64,000 nt of DNA from Xanthobacteraceae bacterium (lineage in GTDB: Bacteria > Pseudomonadota > Alphaproteobacteria > Rhizobiales > Xanthobacteraceae). This document shows, piece after piece, positions 1-10,280 of the stretch. Position numbers and translations under genes: made by a program. Where the stretch lies: positions 1 through 64,000 of the forward strand of contig JAIELW010000018.1 of the NCBI GenBank assembly GCA_019752575.1, read 5' to 3'. Every line of letters starts with the position of its first letter. Position 1 is the first letter of the stretch. Below the pieces are notes generated by a model. That model had not been told where the DNA came from and did not search any database. It saw only the letters and a list, made by a program, of their open reading frames with translations.

Positions 1-173
1 TAGCGCCCTAGAAACGCCCCCCGGAGAGGAGCGGGATACATAGGAATATAATCATAGTCTGTGGCAAGAGTGAGGCGTGACATAAATTTCTTTCTCGTCA
101 TGGCCGGGCTTGTCCCGGCCATCCACGCCTTACCGAAACTTCCAAGCTGTAAAGACGTGGATGCCCGGCACAC

Positions 174-236
174 CGATGTCGGGTTTACCCGACATCGACA
201 ATTTGGAATGCTCAAGTCGGCTAAAGCCGACTTGAG
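174..236 (+). repeat. Twin-hairpin element, copy 1
   Basis: Hairpin A (174-197) has stem CGATGTCGGG and loop TTTA. Hairpin B (211-236) has stem CTCAAGTCGGC and loop TAAA. They are separated by a 13-nt spacer. The pair sits exactly between the arms ATGCCCGGCA (161-170) and GCCGGGCAT (238-246) of another palindrome, giving a possible three-way junction. Confidence 0.85.
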
Positions 237-582
237 CGCCGGGCATGACGAAATCTGGGGTGGCGGGAGTGAGGCGCTGAGAAGAAAAAATTCTTCCCTC
301 TCCCCTTGTGGGAGAGGGTGACGCCGAGCGCCAGCGAAGGCGCCGGGTGAGGGGCAATGCGAAGCCCCTCATCCGGCTCGCATCTTTCAGATGCTCGCCA
401 CCTTCTCCCCGCAAGCGGGGAGAAGGAATTAGCGTCGCTGCGAAAGCGTAGTTCTGCTGTCGTCCCGGTCAAGCGAGCGAATGCGACCGCGAGCCGGGAC
501 CCATAACCACCGAGTCAATTTTTAGCACTGGGGTTATGGATCCCCGCTTTCGCGGGGATGACAAAATAGAGAAGTAGAAACA

Positions 583-612
583 AAAAAAGCCGCCCAACCA
601 GGACGGCTTTTT
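583..612 (-). terminator. Rho-independent terminator of rpsD
   Basis: On the minus strand, GCCGTCC pairs with GGGCGGC around a short loop with one mismatch and is followed by a run of T, about 20 nt after the rpsD stop codon. Confidence 0.75.
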
Positions 613-632
613 CTTTGCTCTCTTGCGGAGAA

Positions 633-1250
633 TTAGCGCGAATAGAATTCGACGACCAGATGCGGCTCCATCTGTACCGGGAACGGCACTTCGGTAAGCA
701 CTGGAACGCGGGTCAGCTTCGCCGTCATCTTCGAATGATCGGCCTCGATGTAATCCGGAACGTCGCGCTCCTTGAGCTGGGTTGCTTCGAGTACCAGCGG
801 AAGCTGCTTCGACTTTTCCTTGATCGAGACGACATCGCCCGGCTCAAGACGCATGCTCGGGATGGTCGCCTTCTTGCCGTTCACCTGCACGTGGCCGTGA
901 TTGATGAACTGGCGGGCGGCGAACACGGTCGCCACGAACTTCGCGCGATAGATGATCGCATCGAGACGGCTCTCCAGGAGGCCGATCAGAAGCGCGCCGG
1001 TGTCGCCGCGGCGGCGGACCGATTCTTTATAGATGCCGAGAAACTGCTTCTCGGAAATGTTGCCGTAGTAGCCCTTGAGCTTCTGCTTCGCGCGCAGCTG
1101 CACGCCGAAGTCGGACGGGCGGCCCTTGCGGCGTTGGCCGTGCTGGCCCGGACCATATTCGCGGCGGTTGACGGGGCTCTTCGGGCGGCCCCAGATATTT
1201 TCGCCCATGCGGCGGTCAAGCTTGTGCTTGGCCGAGTGACGCTTCGACAT
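633..1250 (-). CDS. rpsD: 30S ribosomal protein S4
   Basis: This is a 205-residue S4 protein of usual length, beginning [14 protein letters not shown]. It binds the 5' domain of 16S rRNA, nucleates small-subunit assembly and acts at the mRNA entry site. The N-terminal region carries the [15 protein letters not shown] segment, and an S4 RNA-binding domain spans about residues 95-155 ([15 protein letters not shown], then [18 protein letters not shown]). There is no cysteine, so this is the zinc-free form usual in alphaproteobacteria. It is monocistronic, followed by its own terminator and divided from murI by about 165 bp. Confidence 0.98.
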   Translation of the reverse strand: MSKRHSAKHKLDRRMGENIWGRPKSPVNRREYGPGQHGQRRKGRPSDFGVQLRAKQKLKGYYGNISEKQFLGIYKESVRRRGDTGALLIGLLESRLDAIIYRAKFVATVFAARQFINHGHVQVNGKKATIPSMRLEPGDVVSIKEKSKQLPLVLEATQLKERDVPDYIEADHSKMTAKLTRVPVLTEVPFPVQMEPHLVVEFYSR

Positions 1251-1415
1251 CGCAAATCCTCTTCGCGTTTGGATTGCGCCCTCCTTTGCGGACCCTTTCG
1301 AGCCAGCCGACAGGCGAACTTCCGAGCGCCGGAACCTCTGAAATCAGGGGTTTCGATTAGGAAGGCCGCCACGGGTGCGGGAAGCCGGTGGGGATAAAGG
1401 GTCGGGCCGGACCTG

Positions 1416-2237
1416 TCAAACGCCGATCAATTCGACCTCACGCTCTGCGATCCCGAAGCCTTTCAGCGACCGCATAAGCGCCGGGCCCGGCACCTTCCCG
1501 CTGGTGAAAAGCGCTTTTACCGGCTCCATCAGCGGCAGGCCGGGCACGGGTAAGAGGCTCGCGACCCGCCGCGCGATCGCGGGCGCCGGATCGACCCATG
1601 CCACCGGCCAGGGTGCGAGCGCTCTCAGCCGCTCTAGCAGCAGCGGATAATGCGTGCAGGCGAGCACGATCGTGTCGGTTTTCGCGCCGTCGTTCCTGAA
1701 TGCAGGTGCGATTTCCTTGGCGATCTGATCGTCAGTCGCTTCCTCCCCGCGCAGGTAGGCTTCCGCCAGTGGCGCCAGCCACTCGCTCCCCACAAGGTCA
1801 ACCTGACAGTCGCCCGCGAATTCCTCGATCAGCGCGCGGGTATAATCGCGCTTCACGGTGCCGGGTGTCGCGAGCACCGAGATGCGCTTGGTCTTCGACT
1901 GCGCGCAGGCAGGCTTGATCGCAGGCACGGTGCCGACGAACGGGATGCCGTGCTTCGCGCGCAGCACGGGGAGCGTTAGCGTGGACGCCGTATTGCAGGC
2001 AATCACCACCAGCGCGGGCCGATAGCGCGCGATCAGGTCGCCCATGACCGACGCGACGCGCGCGATCAGCGCGTCGTCTTCAAGCCGGCCATAGGGAAAC
2101 ACCGCGTCGTCGGCGGCGTAGACGAGCTTCAAATCGCGCCGGAGTGCTGCGATCTCGCGCAAGACCGTGAGCCCGCCGAGGCCGGAATCGAATACCAGCA
2201 CGGTGGGGTTTGCGGGAATCGGCGCGGTCGCATCCAT
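1416..2237 (-). CDS. murI: Glutamate racemase
   Basis: This 273-residue cofactor-independent racemase converts L-glutamate to D-glutamate for peptidoglycan precursors in the cytoplasm. The visible signatures are FDSGLGGLTVL near residue 16 (catalytic Asp region), the first catalytic cysteine in IACNTAS (about residue 80), and the second cysteine in LACTHYPLLL (about residue 190). The start is the ATG at 2237, beginning MDATAPIPANPTVLVFD. It is transcribed in the same direction as rpsD but too far from it to assume an operon. Confidence 0.96.
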   Translation of the reverse strand: MDATAPIPANPTVLVFDSGLGGLTVLREIAALRRDLKLVYAADDAVFPYGRLEDDALIARVASVMGDLIARYRPALVVIACNTASTLTLPVLRAKHGIPFVGTVPAIKPACAQSKTKRISVLATPGTVKRDYTRALIEEFAGDCQVDLVGSEWLAPLAEAYLRGEEATDDQIAKEIAPAFRNDGAKTDTIVLACTHYPLLLERLRALAPWPVAWVDPAPAIARRVASLLPVPGLPLMEPVKALFTSGKVPGPALMRSLKGFGIAEREVELIGV

Positions 2238-2313
2238 CGCGCGGACTTGTAGCGCGTTTTGCCCCCACCCTTAATCCCTCATGGCAAACCCTCGCCACGT
2301 CATTCCGGACGCC

Positions 2314-2377
2314 GCCGATCTCGGGTTTACCCGAGATCGGCAAATAATATGCACAAGTTGGCTATAGCCGACTTGTG
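2314..2377 (+). repeat. Twin-hairpin element, copy 2
   Basis: Hairpin A (2314-2341) has stem GCCGATCTCGGG and loop TTTA. Hairpin B (2352-2377) has stem CACAAGTTGGC paired with GCCGACTTGTG around TATA. The T in GTTGGC faces a G, a wobble pair that keeps the fold. Relative to copy 1 the fourth stem pair of A is flipped from G-C to C-G. The copy lies in a GC-rich repeat between murI and the next gene. Confidence 0.85.
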
Positions 2378-2469
2378 TAGTGAGCGAGCGGGGTGGGGTG
2401 AATACACAAACCCCCACCCGGCTCGCTCCGCTCGCCACCCTCCCCGCAAGGGGGAGAGAAAAGTTTCTA

Positions 2470-2805
2470 TTACTTCAACTGCACGCGGAAAGTCATCGAC
2501 GCGCCGGCATTCAGCGTATCCTGCTGGCTGTGGCGCGAGCGGTTGGTGTTCACGCTGATGTTCTCGAGCTTGCATTCGGTGGCAATCGTCTCGCGCAACA
2601 CCACGCATTCCTTATCGGCGGCGAGGTAAAGCAAACGGCGCGCATTCTCCTGCGCTTTCAGCACGTCCTCACTCTCGGTGGACGTTACCTGGGTCGAGAA
2701 ATTGATGCTGACCTGCACGCGCACTTCGCGCGGGCCTAATTGCTGCGTATTCGCGACAAGTGTAGTGGATAGCAGAAGACCAACGGAAAGAACGAAACGG
2801 ATCAT
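2470..2805 (-). CDS. Small exported protein, unknown function
   Basis: This 111-residue protein has a clear Sec signal peptide (MIRFVLSVGLLLSTTLVANT, cleavage near residue 20), so it is probably periplasmic. The mature part is about 90 residues, mixed alpha/beta in appearance, with two cysteines (KECVVL and TECKLEN) that could form a disulfide. The helix-like QENARRLLYLAADKE segment weakly recalls SIMPL/DUF541 proteins, but it is too short to assign. It stands alone between repeat DNA and a pair of long hairpins. The start ATG at 2805 gives the only sensible signal peptide. Confidence 0.7.
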   Translation of the reverse strand: MIRFVLSVGLLLSTTLVANTQQLGPREVRVQVSINFSTQVTSTESEDVLKAQENARRLLYLAADKECVVLRETIATECKLENISVNTNRSRHSQQDTLNAGASMTFRVQLK

Positions 2806-2922
2806 GCACGCGCTCCCTTGTTTCGTTCTCCTATAGTTCGGCGCATGTTCTGCGCCGATTAATTCGGCATGCGAATTTTGCGAGATGCGATTCAGAATTG
2901 GGTAGGAGAAGTTACTTTCATC

Positions 2923-2999
2923 CTAGTGAAGTGGATTTGACATTCGCGAACCGTTTACCGGGAACTCTCAAGCGAATGTCAAATCCAAAACTCCACTAG
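2923..2999 (-). repeat. Long bulged hairpin, copy a
   Basis: A perfect 16-bp upper stem (2932-2947 with 2972-2987, TGGATTTGACATTCGC) encloses a 24-nt loop. The lower stem CTAGTG/CACTAG is offset by a 3-nt bulge (AAA on this strand, TTT on the 5' arm if read on the minus strand). It belongs with the hairpins at 3014-3089 and 52695-52769. Confidence 0.85.
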
Positions 3000-3013
3000 A
3001 AATTATAAGTTTG

Positions 3014-3089
3014 CGAGCGGTCCTTTAATCCTAACATTCGCAAATGATGTCGCCGAGAAAGGATGCGAATGTTAGGATCGGACCGCTCG
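3014..3089 (+). repeat. Long bulged hairpin, copy b, overlapping the trmJ 3' end
   Basis: The lower stem CGAGCGGTCC pairs with GGACCGCTCG, there is a TTTA-versus-C asymmetry (net 3 nt), the upper stem ATCCTAACATTCGCA is perfect over 15 bp, and the loop has 21 nt. The right arm covers the last codons and stop of the trmJ-type gene, so the hairpin may also end that transcript although it lacks a U-tract. Confidence 0.85.
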
Positions 3090-4259
3090 TTCGATGCGCG
3101 CGAGCAACGCTTCGAGTTCCCGTTCGTTAGAATTGATCGTAACGATCCGGTAGTTCCGCGCGCTTAACCATGCTTGCTTGGCTTGGCGCGCGGCTTTCGC
3201 TTCGGCGCTTTCGTCAGCGGGAACAATTTCCAGAACAAGCCGCAAGGGCTGCGCCAGAAAATCGGCGACGTTCGGCCCGACCGGCACATTTCGCTTGAAC
3301 TGACCGGCAAAGCGTTTGTCGTTGGTAAGCGCTTTCCATAAGGCCCGCTCCAGCTCCGTCGGATTGCGGCGCAGGAGCCGCGCAAGGCCTTTGCCCGGCG
3401 CGGTCCCGCTCGAAACTTCGCCGCCCTGCTTATTCAGCAACTCGCGGAGCAGTTCGGCTTCCCCTCCCCTTAAAATTCCGCCGGTCGCCGGACCCTTGGA
3501 GCCCTGCGCGAGCGTGCGGACGACCCCATGCAGCGTCTGCATGTCCTGCTCGGTCGGCTGCAGCCGGAGGAAGATATTGCGCAGGTTTACGATCATGTTC
3601 TCGCGCTTTTCCGGTGGACGAAAAAACTCGTGCCGCTCCAACTCGCTCACGACTGTTGCGAAGAAGGCCTCGAACTTCGCCTTCGCCGCGGGCGGCGAGA
3701 AATCCGGCGTATCGAACGGGAGCGCGTTGCCGGAAGCTAACTTGTAGAACTCGTAGGCGCAGACGATCACCGCCTGCGCGAGATTGAGCGAGGCGAACGC
3801 CGGGTTCACCGGCATGGTCAGAATTTTGTCGGCGAGCCCGACCTCGTGGACTTCGAGCCCATTGCGCTCGCGCCCGAAGACGAGTGCCGCTTTATTCCCG
3901 GCTTCGACATGCGGTAACAAATCCCGCGCCGCCTGCTCCGGCCCGACCACTTCCTTGATCTGGTCGTGCTGCCGCGCGGTCGCGGCGATCACGAGCGTGC
4001 AATCGGTAATTGCTTCCTCAAGCGTCTCGTAAAGCTTCGCCTCTTCCAGAATGCGATCGGCGCCCGACGCGGTGCGGTTCGCGCCGGGGTTCGGCCAGCC
4101 GTCGCGCGGCTTGACTAAGCGCAGTTCCGAAAGGGCGAAATTCCCCATCGCGCGCGCGACCGCGCCGATATTTTCGGCAAGCTGCGGCTCGACGAGCACG
4201 ATCACGGGCCCGCGGCCCGCGATCCACTCTTTCGTCCTGTCCGTTCCCGCGCCCGGCAT
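3072..4259 (-). CDS. TrmJ-type RNA methyltransferase fused to a degenerate DUF559 domain
   Basis: This 395-residue protein has two parts. Residues about 15-180 are a SpoU/TrmH-fold (SPOUT) 2'-O-methyltransferase: motif 1 ENIGAVARAMGNF, motif 2 ALVFGRERNGLE and motif 3 MPVNPAFASLNLAQAV. The ordering fits TrmJ, which methylates tRNA position 32 using SAM. Residues about 285-395 resemble DUF559 (restriction-endonuclease-like fold): RRNPTELERALWKAL, then VADF and LVLEIV. In typical DUF559 the second motif is ELDG followed by His; here it is EIVPADE, so catalysis is doubtful. The ATG at 4259 is preferred; an upstream TTG at 4283 would add eight residues. The gene is divergent from icd. Confidence 0.85.
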   Translation of the reverse strand: MPGAGTDRTKEWIAGRGPVIVLVEPQLAENIGAVARAMGNFALSELRLVKPRDGWPNPGANRTASGADRILEEAKLYETLEEAITDCTLVIAATARQHDQIKEVVGPEQAARDLLPHVEAGNKAALVFGRERNGLEVHEVGLADKILTMPVNPAFASLNLAQAVIVCAYEFYKLASGNALPFDTPDFSPPAAKAKFEAFFATVVSELERHEFFRPPEKRENMIVNLRNIFLRLQPTEQDMQTLHGVVRTLAQGSKGPATGGILRGGEAELLRELLNKQGGEVSSGTAPGKGLARLLRRNPTELERALWKALTNDKRFAGQFKRNVPVGPNVADFLAQPLRLVLEIVPADESAEAKAARQAKQAWLSARNYRIVTINSNERELEALLARIERAVRS

Positions 4260-4394
4260 TTGAAAACCTAGATACGCAGCCAAAGTCGGCTTTTACAGCT
4301 ATGAGGCCGATGCTATAGCGACCCCCTGATTGGCGGGCCACTCCGGCCCGCTATTTCCTGCAAATTTCGCGCTTTCGGGGGAGCCTTTCAGGTC

Positions 4395-5606
4395 ATGGCG
4401 AAAATCAAGGTCAAGAATCCGGTCGTCGAAATGGACGGCGACGAGATGACACGGATCATCTGGCAGCTCATCAAGGATAAGCTGATCCACCCCTACCTCG
4501 ACATCGACCTGCTCTATTACGACCTCGGCGTGGAGAAGCGCGACGAGACCAACGACCAGATCACCATCGACGCCGCCAACAAGACTAAAGAAGTCGGCGT
4601 CGCGGTGAAGTGCGCGACGATCACGCCGGACGAAGCGCGCGTCAAAGAATTCAATCTCAAGCAGATGTGGAAGTCGCCGAACGGCACCATCCGCAACATC
4701 CTCGGCGGCGTAATCTTCCGCGAACCGATCATCTGCAAGAACGTGCCGCGCCTGGTGCCGGGCTGGACCCAGCCGATCATCGTCGGCCGTCACGCTTACG
4801 GCGATCAGTACCGCGCGACCGACTTCAGAGTGCCGGGCAAGGGGACGCTCACCGTCACCTTCGTCGGCGACGACGGCAAGAAGATCGAACATAAGGTGTT
4901 CGACTTCCCCGGCGGCGGCGTCGCGATGACGATGTACAATCTCGACGACTCGATCCGCGAATTCGCGCGCGCCTCGCTCAACTACGGGCTGGCGCGCAAT
5001 TACCCGGTCTATCTCTCGACCAAGAACACGATTTTGAAAGCCTATGACGGCCGCTTCAAGGACATCTTCCAGGAAGTGTTCGACAAGGAATTCAAGTCGA
5101 AGTTCGACGAAAAGAAACTCACTTACGAGCACCGCCTGATCGACGACATGGTCGCGGCTTCGCTGAAGTGGTCGGGCGGCTATATCTGGGCGTGCAAAAA
5201 CTACGACGGCGACGTGCAGTCCGACACGGTCGCGCAGGGCTTCGGCTCGCTCGGCCTGATGACCTCGGTGCTGGTCACGCCGGACGGCAAGACCATGGAA
5301 GCCGAAGCCGCGCACGGCACGGTCACGCGCCATTACCGGCAACATCAGAAAGGCCAGGAGACCTCGACCAACTCGATCGCGTCGATCTTCGCCTGGACCC
5401 GCGGCCTCGCGCACCGCGCGAAACTCGACGGCAACGCGGAACTCGCGAAGTTCTCGGCGACGCTGGAGAAAGTCTGCGTCGATACGGTCGAAGCAGGCTA
5501 CATGACCAAGGATCTGGCCCTTCTCGTCAGCGCCGACCAGAAGTGGCTCTCGACTTCCGGATTCCTCGACAAGATCGACGAGAACCTGAAGAAGGCCATG
5601 GCTTAA
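4395..5606 (+). CDS. icd: NADP-dependent isocitrate dehydrogenase
   Basis: This 403-residue enzyme oxidatively decarboxylates isocitrate to 2-oxoglutarate in the TCA cycle, making NADPH. It begins [20 protein letters not shown] and belongs to the eukaryote-like homodimeric subfamily II found in alphaproteobacteria, not the E. coli type. Visible are the substrate-binding [12 protein letters not shown] segment (about residues 94-105), the metal-binding [20 protein letters not shown] region, and the coenzyme region [18 protein letters not shown] followed by [14 protein letters not shown]. It is monocistronic and is followed by a strong terminator at 5650-5684. Confidence 0.97.
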   Translation: MAKIKVKNPVVEMDGDEMTRIIWQLIKDKLIHPYLDIDLLYYDLGVEKRDETNDQITIDAANKTKEVGVAVKCATITPDEARVKEFNLKQMWKSPNGTIRNILGGVIFREPIICKNVPRLVPGWTQPIIVGRHAYGDQYRATDFRVPGKGTLTVTFVGDDGKKIEHKVFDFPGGGVAMTMYNLDDSIREFARASLNYGLARNYPVYLSTKNTILKAYDGRFKDIFQEVFDKEFKSKFDEKKLTYEHRLIDDMVAASLKWSGGYIWACKNYDGDVQSDTVAQGFGSLGLMTSVLVTPDGKTMEAEAAHGTVTRHYRQHQKGQETSTNSIASIFAWTRGLAHRAKLDGNAELAKFSATLEKVCVDTVEAGYMTKDLALLVSADQKWLSTSGFLDKIDENLKKAMA

Positions 5607-5649
5607 CTTCAAATATGGCCTGAGCTGAATCTGAATCAGAACGAGAAGC

Positions 5650-5684
5650 AAAACGGCCCGGAATGACTCGTTCCGGGCCGTTTT
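5650..5684 (+). terminator. Rho-independent terminator of icd
   Basis: A perfect 14-bp stem AAAACGGCCCGGAA/TTCCGGGCCGTTTT with a 7-nt loop lies 44 nt after the icd stop. The right arm ends in TTTT and is followed by cttg. Confidence 0.92.
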
Positions 5685-5754
5685 CTTGAATCGGATTTGG
5701 CGCCTGAGGCGCTTGAATCTCTACTTTAACTTGAACTTTTCGTCATGCCCGGCA

Positions 5755-5818
5755 CTCAAGTCGGCTTTAGCCGACTTGAGCATTCCAAATTGTCGATGTC
5801 GGGTAAACCCGACATCGA
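5755..5818 (-). repeat. Twin-hairpin element, copy 3
   Basis: This is almost the exact reverse complement of copy 1, including its spacer (cattccaaattgt). Hairpin B (5755-5780, loop TTTA) comes first, then hairpin A (5793-5818, loop TAAA). It sits between the arms ATGCCCGGCA (5745-5754) and TGCCGGGCAT (5821-5830), the same host palindrome as copy 1. A second CCGGGACAAGCCCGG palindrome follows at about 5864-5890. Confidence 0.85.
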
Positions 5819-5897
5819 TGTGCCGGGCATCCACGTCTTGCGGCGCGGGAAGAAACAAAGGCGTGGATGGCCGGGACAAGCCCGGCCATGACAGCTT

Positions 5898-8555
5898 TCA
5901 AGAAGCGATGGCGATTTCAATAGCCTTGAGCGCATCGTTCGCTTTGGCGCCGTCCGGGCCGCCGGCCTGCGCCATGTCGGGCCGCCCGCCGCCGCCCTTG
6001 CCGCCCAGAACTTCCGCGCCTTTGCGCACGAGATCGACCGCGCTGAATTTCGAGGTCAGGTCCTGCGTCACGCCGACGACAATGCCGGCTTTGCCGTCTT
6101 CGGTCACGCCCACGATCGCGACGACGCCAGAGCCGACCTGCTTCTTGCCCTCGTCGACGAGGCTCTTGAGATCCTTGATCTCGATGCCTTCGACCGCACG
6201 GGCGAAGAGCTTCACGTTGCCGACGCTCTTGATCGCGCCGTCCGCGCCGGGCTTTCCGCCGCCGCCCATCGCAAGTTTCTTGCGGGCGTCGGCGAGATCG
6301 CGTTCTAACTTCTTGCGTTCGTCCAAGAGCTGCTCGACGCGCTGGTTGATTTCGTTGACCGGCGATTTGATCGCCTCGGCGACGTCGCGCAGCTTTTTGC
6401 TGTCGCCGGAGAGCGCCTTGCGCGCGCCCGAGCCGGTAAAGGCTTCGAGACGCCGCACGCCGGCCGCAACCCCGCTCTCGGCAAGACCCGCGATGATGCC
6501 GATCTCGCCGGTGCGCCTCACATGCGTTCCGCCGCACAACTCCACCGACCAGCCGAGCGCATTGCCGCCAGCCGTGTTGCCCATCGCAACAACGCGGACT
6601 TCGTCGCCGTATTTTTCGCCGAACAGCGCGCGTGCGCCGGACGCGCGCGCGTCGTCGAGCGCCATGACGCGGGTCGTGACGGCGGAGTTCTGCAAGACAA
6701 AGTCGTTCGCCATGTCCTCGATCTTCGCCATTTCTTCCGGCGTGACCGGTTTCGGGTGCGAAAAGTCGAACCGCAGGCGGTCGGGCGCGACCAAGGAGCC
6801 CTTCTGCGCGACGTGATCGCCGAGCACCTGCCGCAACGCTTCGTGCAGGAGATGCGTCGCCGAATGATTGCGGCGGATATCCGCGCGCCGTATGCGATCG
6901 ACTTTCAATTCCAGCGGCTTGCCGGATTCGAGCGTACCCTCTTCGACCTTGCCGAAGTGCACGAAGAGATCGCCGGCTTTCTTCTGCGTATCGGTGACGC
7001 GGAACTTCGCCTTCTCGCCGGTGAGAAAGCCGGTATCGCCGACCTGGCCGCCGCTCTCGCCGTAGAACGGCGTCTGGTTGAGAACGACCGCGCCCTCCTC
7101 GCCGGCTTTCAGCGACTTCACTTCAGCGCCGTCTTTCACGATCGCGCGGACCACGCCTTCCGCGGTTTCGGTTTCATAGCCGAGGAATTCGCTGGCACCG
7201 AGTTTTTCTCTCACACCGAACCACACCGTCTCGGTCGCGGCGTCGCCTGAGCCCTTCCAGCTCTCGCGCGCTTTGGCTTTTTGCTTTTCCATCGCGGCTT
7301 CGAACGCCTTGGTATCGACGGAAATGCCGCGGGGCTTCAGCGCGTCCTGTGTGAGGTCGAGCGGGAAGCCGTAGGTGTCGTAAAGCGTGAACGCGGTTTC
7401 GCCCTTGAAGCTGTCGCCCTTCTTCAACGACTTCGACTCCTCTTCGAGCATCGCGAGGCCGCGCTCCAGCGTTTTGCGGAAACGGGTTTCCTCAAGCTTC
7501 AGCGTTTCGGTGATCAAGCTTTCCGCGCGCACGAGCTCCGGATAGGCCGAGCCCATTTCGCGCACCAGCGCGGGAACGAGCTTGAACATCAGCGGGTCTT
7601 TTGCGCCCAGGAGTTCGGCATAGCGCATGGCGCGGCGCATGATGCGGCGAAGCACATAACCGCGGCCTTCGTTCGAGGGCAGCACGCCGTCGGCGACGAG
7701 GAACGACGAAGCGCGCAAGTGATCCGCGATCACGCGATGCGCGGCCTGATTCTTTCCTTCAGCCTTTACGCCGGTGGCTTCTTCGCTCGCGCGGATCAGC
7801 GCCTTGAAGAGATCGGTGTCGTAGTTCGAGTAGACGCCCTGCAGGATCGCGGAGATGCGCTCCAGTCCCATGCCGGTGTCGATGGACGGGCGCGGCAGGT
7901 CGATCCGGCTCGAAGGTGTGACCTGCTCGTACTGCATAAAGACGAGATTCCAGAATTCCAGAAAGCGGTCGCCATCCTCGTCCGGGCTGCCCGGAGGGCC
8001 GCCCTGCAGCTTGTCGCCCTGATCGATGAAGATTTCGGAGCACGGTCCGCACGGGCCGGTGTCGCCCATGGCCCAGAAGTTATCGGAGGTCGGAATCCGG
8101 ATGATGCGGCTCTCGGGCAGGCCCGCGATCTTCTTCCAGAGCGTAAAAGCCTCGTCGTCGGTGTGATAGACGGTGACGAGGAGCTTCTCCTTCGGCAGAT
8201 CGAAGTTCTTGGTGCAGAGATTCCACGCCAGTTCGATCGCGCGCTCCTTGAAATAGTCGCCGAACGAGAAGTTGCCGAGCATCTCGAAGAAGGTGTGATG
8301 CCGCGCGGTATAGCCGACGTTGTCGAGGTCGTTGTGCTTGCCGCCCGCGCGCACGCATTTCTGCGAGGTGGTCGCCTTGTTGTAGGGCCGCTTCTCGACG
8401 CCGGTGAAGACGTTCTTGAACTGCACCATGCCCGCGTTCGTGAACATGAGCGTCGGGTCGTTGCGCGGGACCAGCGGCGACGACGGCACGATTTCGTGCC
8501 CCGCCTTGGCAAAGTAATCGAGGAAGGCCGACCGGATTTCGTTGACGCCGCTCAT
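5898..8555 (-). CDS. alaS: Alanyl-tRNA synthetase
   Basis: This 885-residue class II synthetase charges tRNA(Ala). The N-terminal catalytic domain starts [15 protein letters not shown] and contains [15 protein letters not shown] (motif 2 region) and [13 protein letters not shown] (motif 3). The editing domain carries [13 protein letters not shown] and the distal CGGTHV metal-binding motif (about residue 680). A C-terminal DHHA1-type domain ends near [12 protein letters not shown] chose the ATG at 8555; the longer frame begins with TTG at 8576 and adds residues that do not look like the family. It lies downstream of recA in the same direction with a 337-bp gap. Confidence 0.97.
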   Translation of the reverse strand: MSGVNEIRSAFLDYFAKAGHEIVPSSPLVPRNDPTLMFTNAGMVQFKNVFTGVEKRPYNKATTSQKCVRAGGKHNDLDNVGYTARHHTFFEMLGNFSFGDYFKERAIELAWNLCTKNFDLPKEKLLVTVYHTDDEAFTLWKKIAGLPESRIIRIPTSDNFWAMGDTGPCGPCSEIFIDQGDKLQGGPPGSPDEDGDRFLEFWNLVFMQYEQVTPSSRIDLPRPSIDTGMGLERISAILQGVYSNYDTDLFKALIRASEEATGVKAEGKNQAAHRVIADHLRASSFLVADGVLPSNEGRGYVLRRIMRRAMRYAELLGAKDPLMFKLVPALVREMGSAYPELVRAESLITETLKLEETRFRKTLERGLAMLEEESKSLKKGDSFKGETAFTLYDTYGFPLDLTQDALKPRGISVDTKAFEAAMEKQKAKARESWKGSGDAATETVWFGVREKLGASEFLGYETETAEGVVRAIVKDGAEVKSLKAGEEGAVVLNQTPFYGESGGQVGDTGFLTGEKAKFRVTDTQKKAGDLFVHFGKVEEGTLESGKPLELKVDRIRRADIRRNHSATHLLHEALRQVLGDHVAQKGSLVAPDRLRFDFSHPKPVTPEEMAKIEDMANDFVLQNSAVTTRVMALDDARASGARALFGEKYGDEVRVVAMGNTAGGNALGWSVELCGGTHVRRTGEIGIIAGLAESGVAAGVRRLEAFTGSGARKALSGDSKKLRDVAEAIKSPVNEINQRVEQLLDERKKLERDLADARKKLAMGGGGKPGADGAIKSVGNVKLFARAVEGIEIKDLKSLVDEGKKQVGSGVVAIVGVTEDGKAGIVVGVTQDLTSKFSAVDLVRKGAEVLGGKGGGGRPDMAQAGGPDGAKANDALKAIEIAIAS

Positions 8556-8892
8556 GGATTTTCTGGCTGATCTCAAAAGGACTTACGCTCGTTCTCTAGC
8601 CGACGAGACCGTCCGGGTCGAGCAGAACCCATTGCACAAGCGGCTTTGCGACAAAGCCGCCAAAAACGGAGCGACGCGGTCCCTTGCCCGGGCGGGGAAA
8701 GCCAATGGGCAAGGAAACCGCGTCCCGAAACCGGATCGCCGAGGCGGGGCGTCCGGGCATTTCCGAGGCCAAGCGCTTCCGAGGATTTCAGCCTTCCACG
8801 GGCATACGTGGCGGCGGCTTCGCCGCCCGGCAGGGACGGGCAATGCACCCGGCCGGAGCGGCTAAATCGTCAGAAACAGCGGCAGGGCTAAA
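8556..8892. other. alaS-recA intergenic stretch, no gene seen
   Basis: No gene is supported in this 337-bp gap. It holds two GC-rich hairpins, GCGGCTTTG-cga-CAAAGCCGC near 8640-8661 and a GGCGG-cttcg-CCGCC hairpin near 8815-8830. Neither has a clear U-tract on either strand, so I do not call terminators. The alaS promoter is presumably within it. Confidence 0.5.
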
Positions 8893-9993
<1,101 letters not shown>

Positions 9994-10088
9994 AACACGG
10001 TCTCCCGATGCCCAGAGGTGTTCCTGCCTTCTCCGGGGTCCCGACGCCTCGCGAACGGAACAAGGACAATGTACCCTGTTTGTTCTCT

Positions 10089-10103
10089 GTTCGCAATACG
10101 TTC
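10089..10103 (-). promoter_or_regulatory. LexA/SOS box of recA
   Basis: The sequence GTTCgcaatacGTTC matches the alphaproteobacterial LexA operator GTTC-N7-GTTC exactly. It lies 96 bp upstream of the recA ATG. A further GTTC at 10082-10085 overlaps the region. Confidence 0.85.
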
Positions 10104-10198
10104 TAATTGGGTTGTGGAGGGCTACGAACCCCTATGGTTAGCGGAGTACTAACGGCAAACTAGAACTAGCTATTGCAACTAATTGTAGCGAGTCGTGA

Positions 10199-10216
10199 AT
10201 TGACTTTAAAGTCAAT
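10199..10216. promoter_or_regulatory. 18-bp perfect palindrome, candidate operator of the AT-rich cassette
   Basis: ATTGACTTTAAAGTCAAT is a perfect dyad about 65 bp before the preferred start of the first cassette gene. The cassette encodes a helix-turn-helix protein, so an autoregulatory operator is plausible, but this is inference. A shorter inverted repeat GTTAG-N7-CTAAC lies at 10137-10153. Confidence 0.5.
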
Positions 10217-10280
10217 CGTCCCAATATTACAAAAGCTACTTGGGAAAGACGTTCACCAGCTCAAGCCCCTGGTAAGTCTT

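Larger units (their letters stand above)
1..632. repeat. Gene-free stretch of composite palindromic repeats
   Basis: No credible gene lies here. The stretch is a mosaic of dispersed intergenic repeats: a GGCCGGGC/GTCCCGGCC palindrome near 104-127, a CCCGGCA outer stem holding twin-hairpin copy 1 (174-236), a block with inverted GGGAGA/TCTCCC arms (295-430), and a GTCGTCCCGG/GCCGGGAC plus CCCCGC-tttc-GCGGGG pair (459-562). Short open frames here translate repeat DNA (for example MAGLVPAIHA) and are not genes. The rpsD terminator closes the stretch. Confidence 0.75.

Noticed and set aside
61-472. Overlapping open frames at the window start, one containing MAGLVPAIHA
   Set aside because: They are translations of dispersed palindromic repeats; the same peptide arises wherever the repeat occurs, and there is no ribosome-binding site or conserved domain.
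3014-3089. Integron attC site
   Set aside because: The imperfect palindrome with CTAAC/GTTAG and extra bases resembles attC, but the RYYYAAC/GTTRRRY boxes do not fit and there is no integrase or cassette array.
4299-5651. A 450-codon minus-strand frame opposite icd
   Set aside because: It is antisense to a clear isocitrate dehydrogenase, has no recognisable domain, and long antisense frames are expected in GC-rich coding DNA.
7281-8570. A 429-codon plus-strand frame opposite alaS
   Set aside because: It is a frame shadow of alaS with skewed Ala/Arg/Glu composition and no family match.
9994-10172. A gene between recA and the AT-rich cassette
   Set aside because: The region contains the recA promoter and LexA box; the available frame is a shadow extension of recA in another phase.
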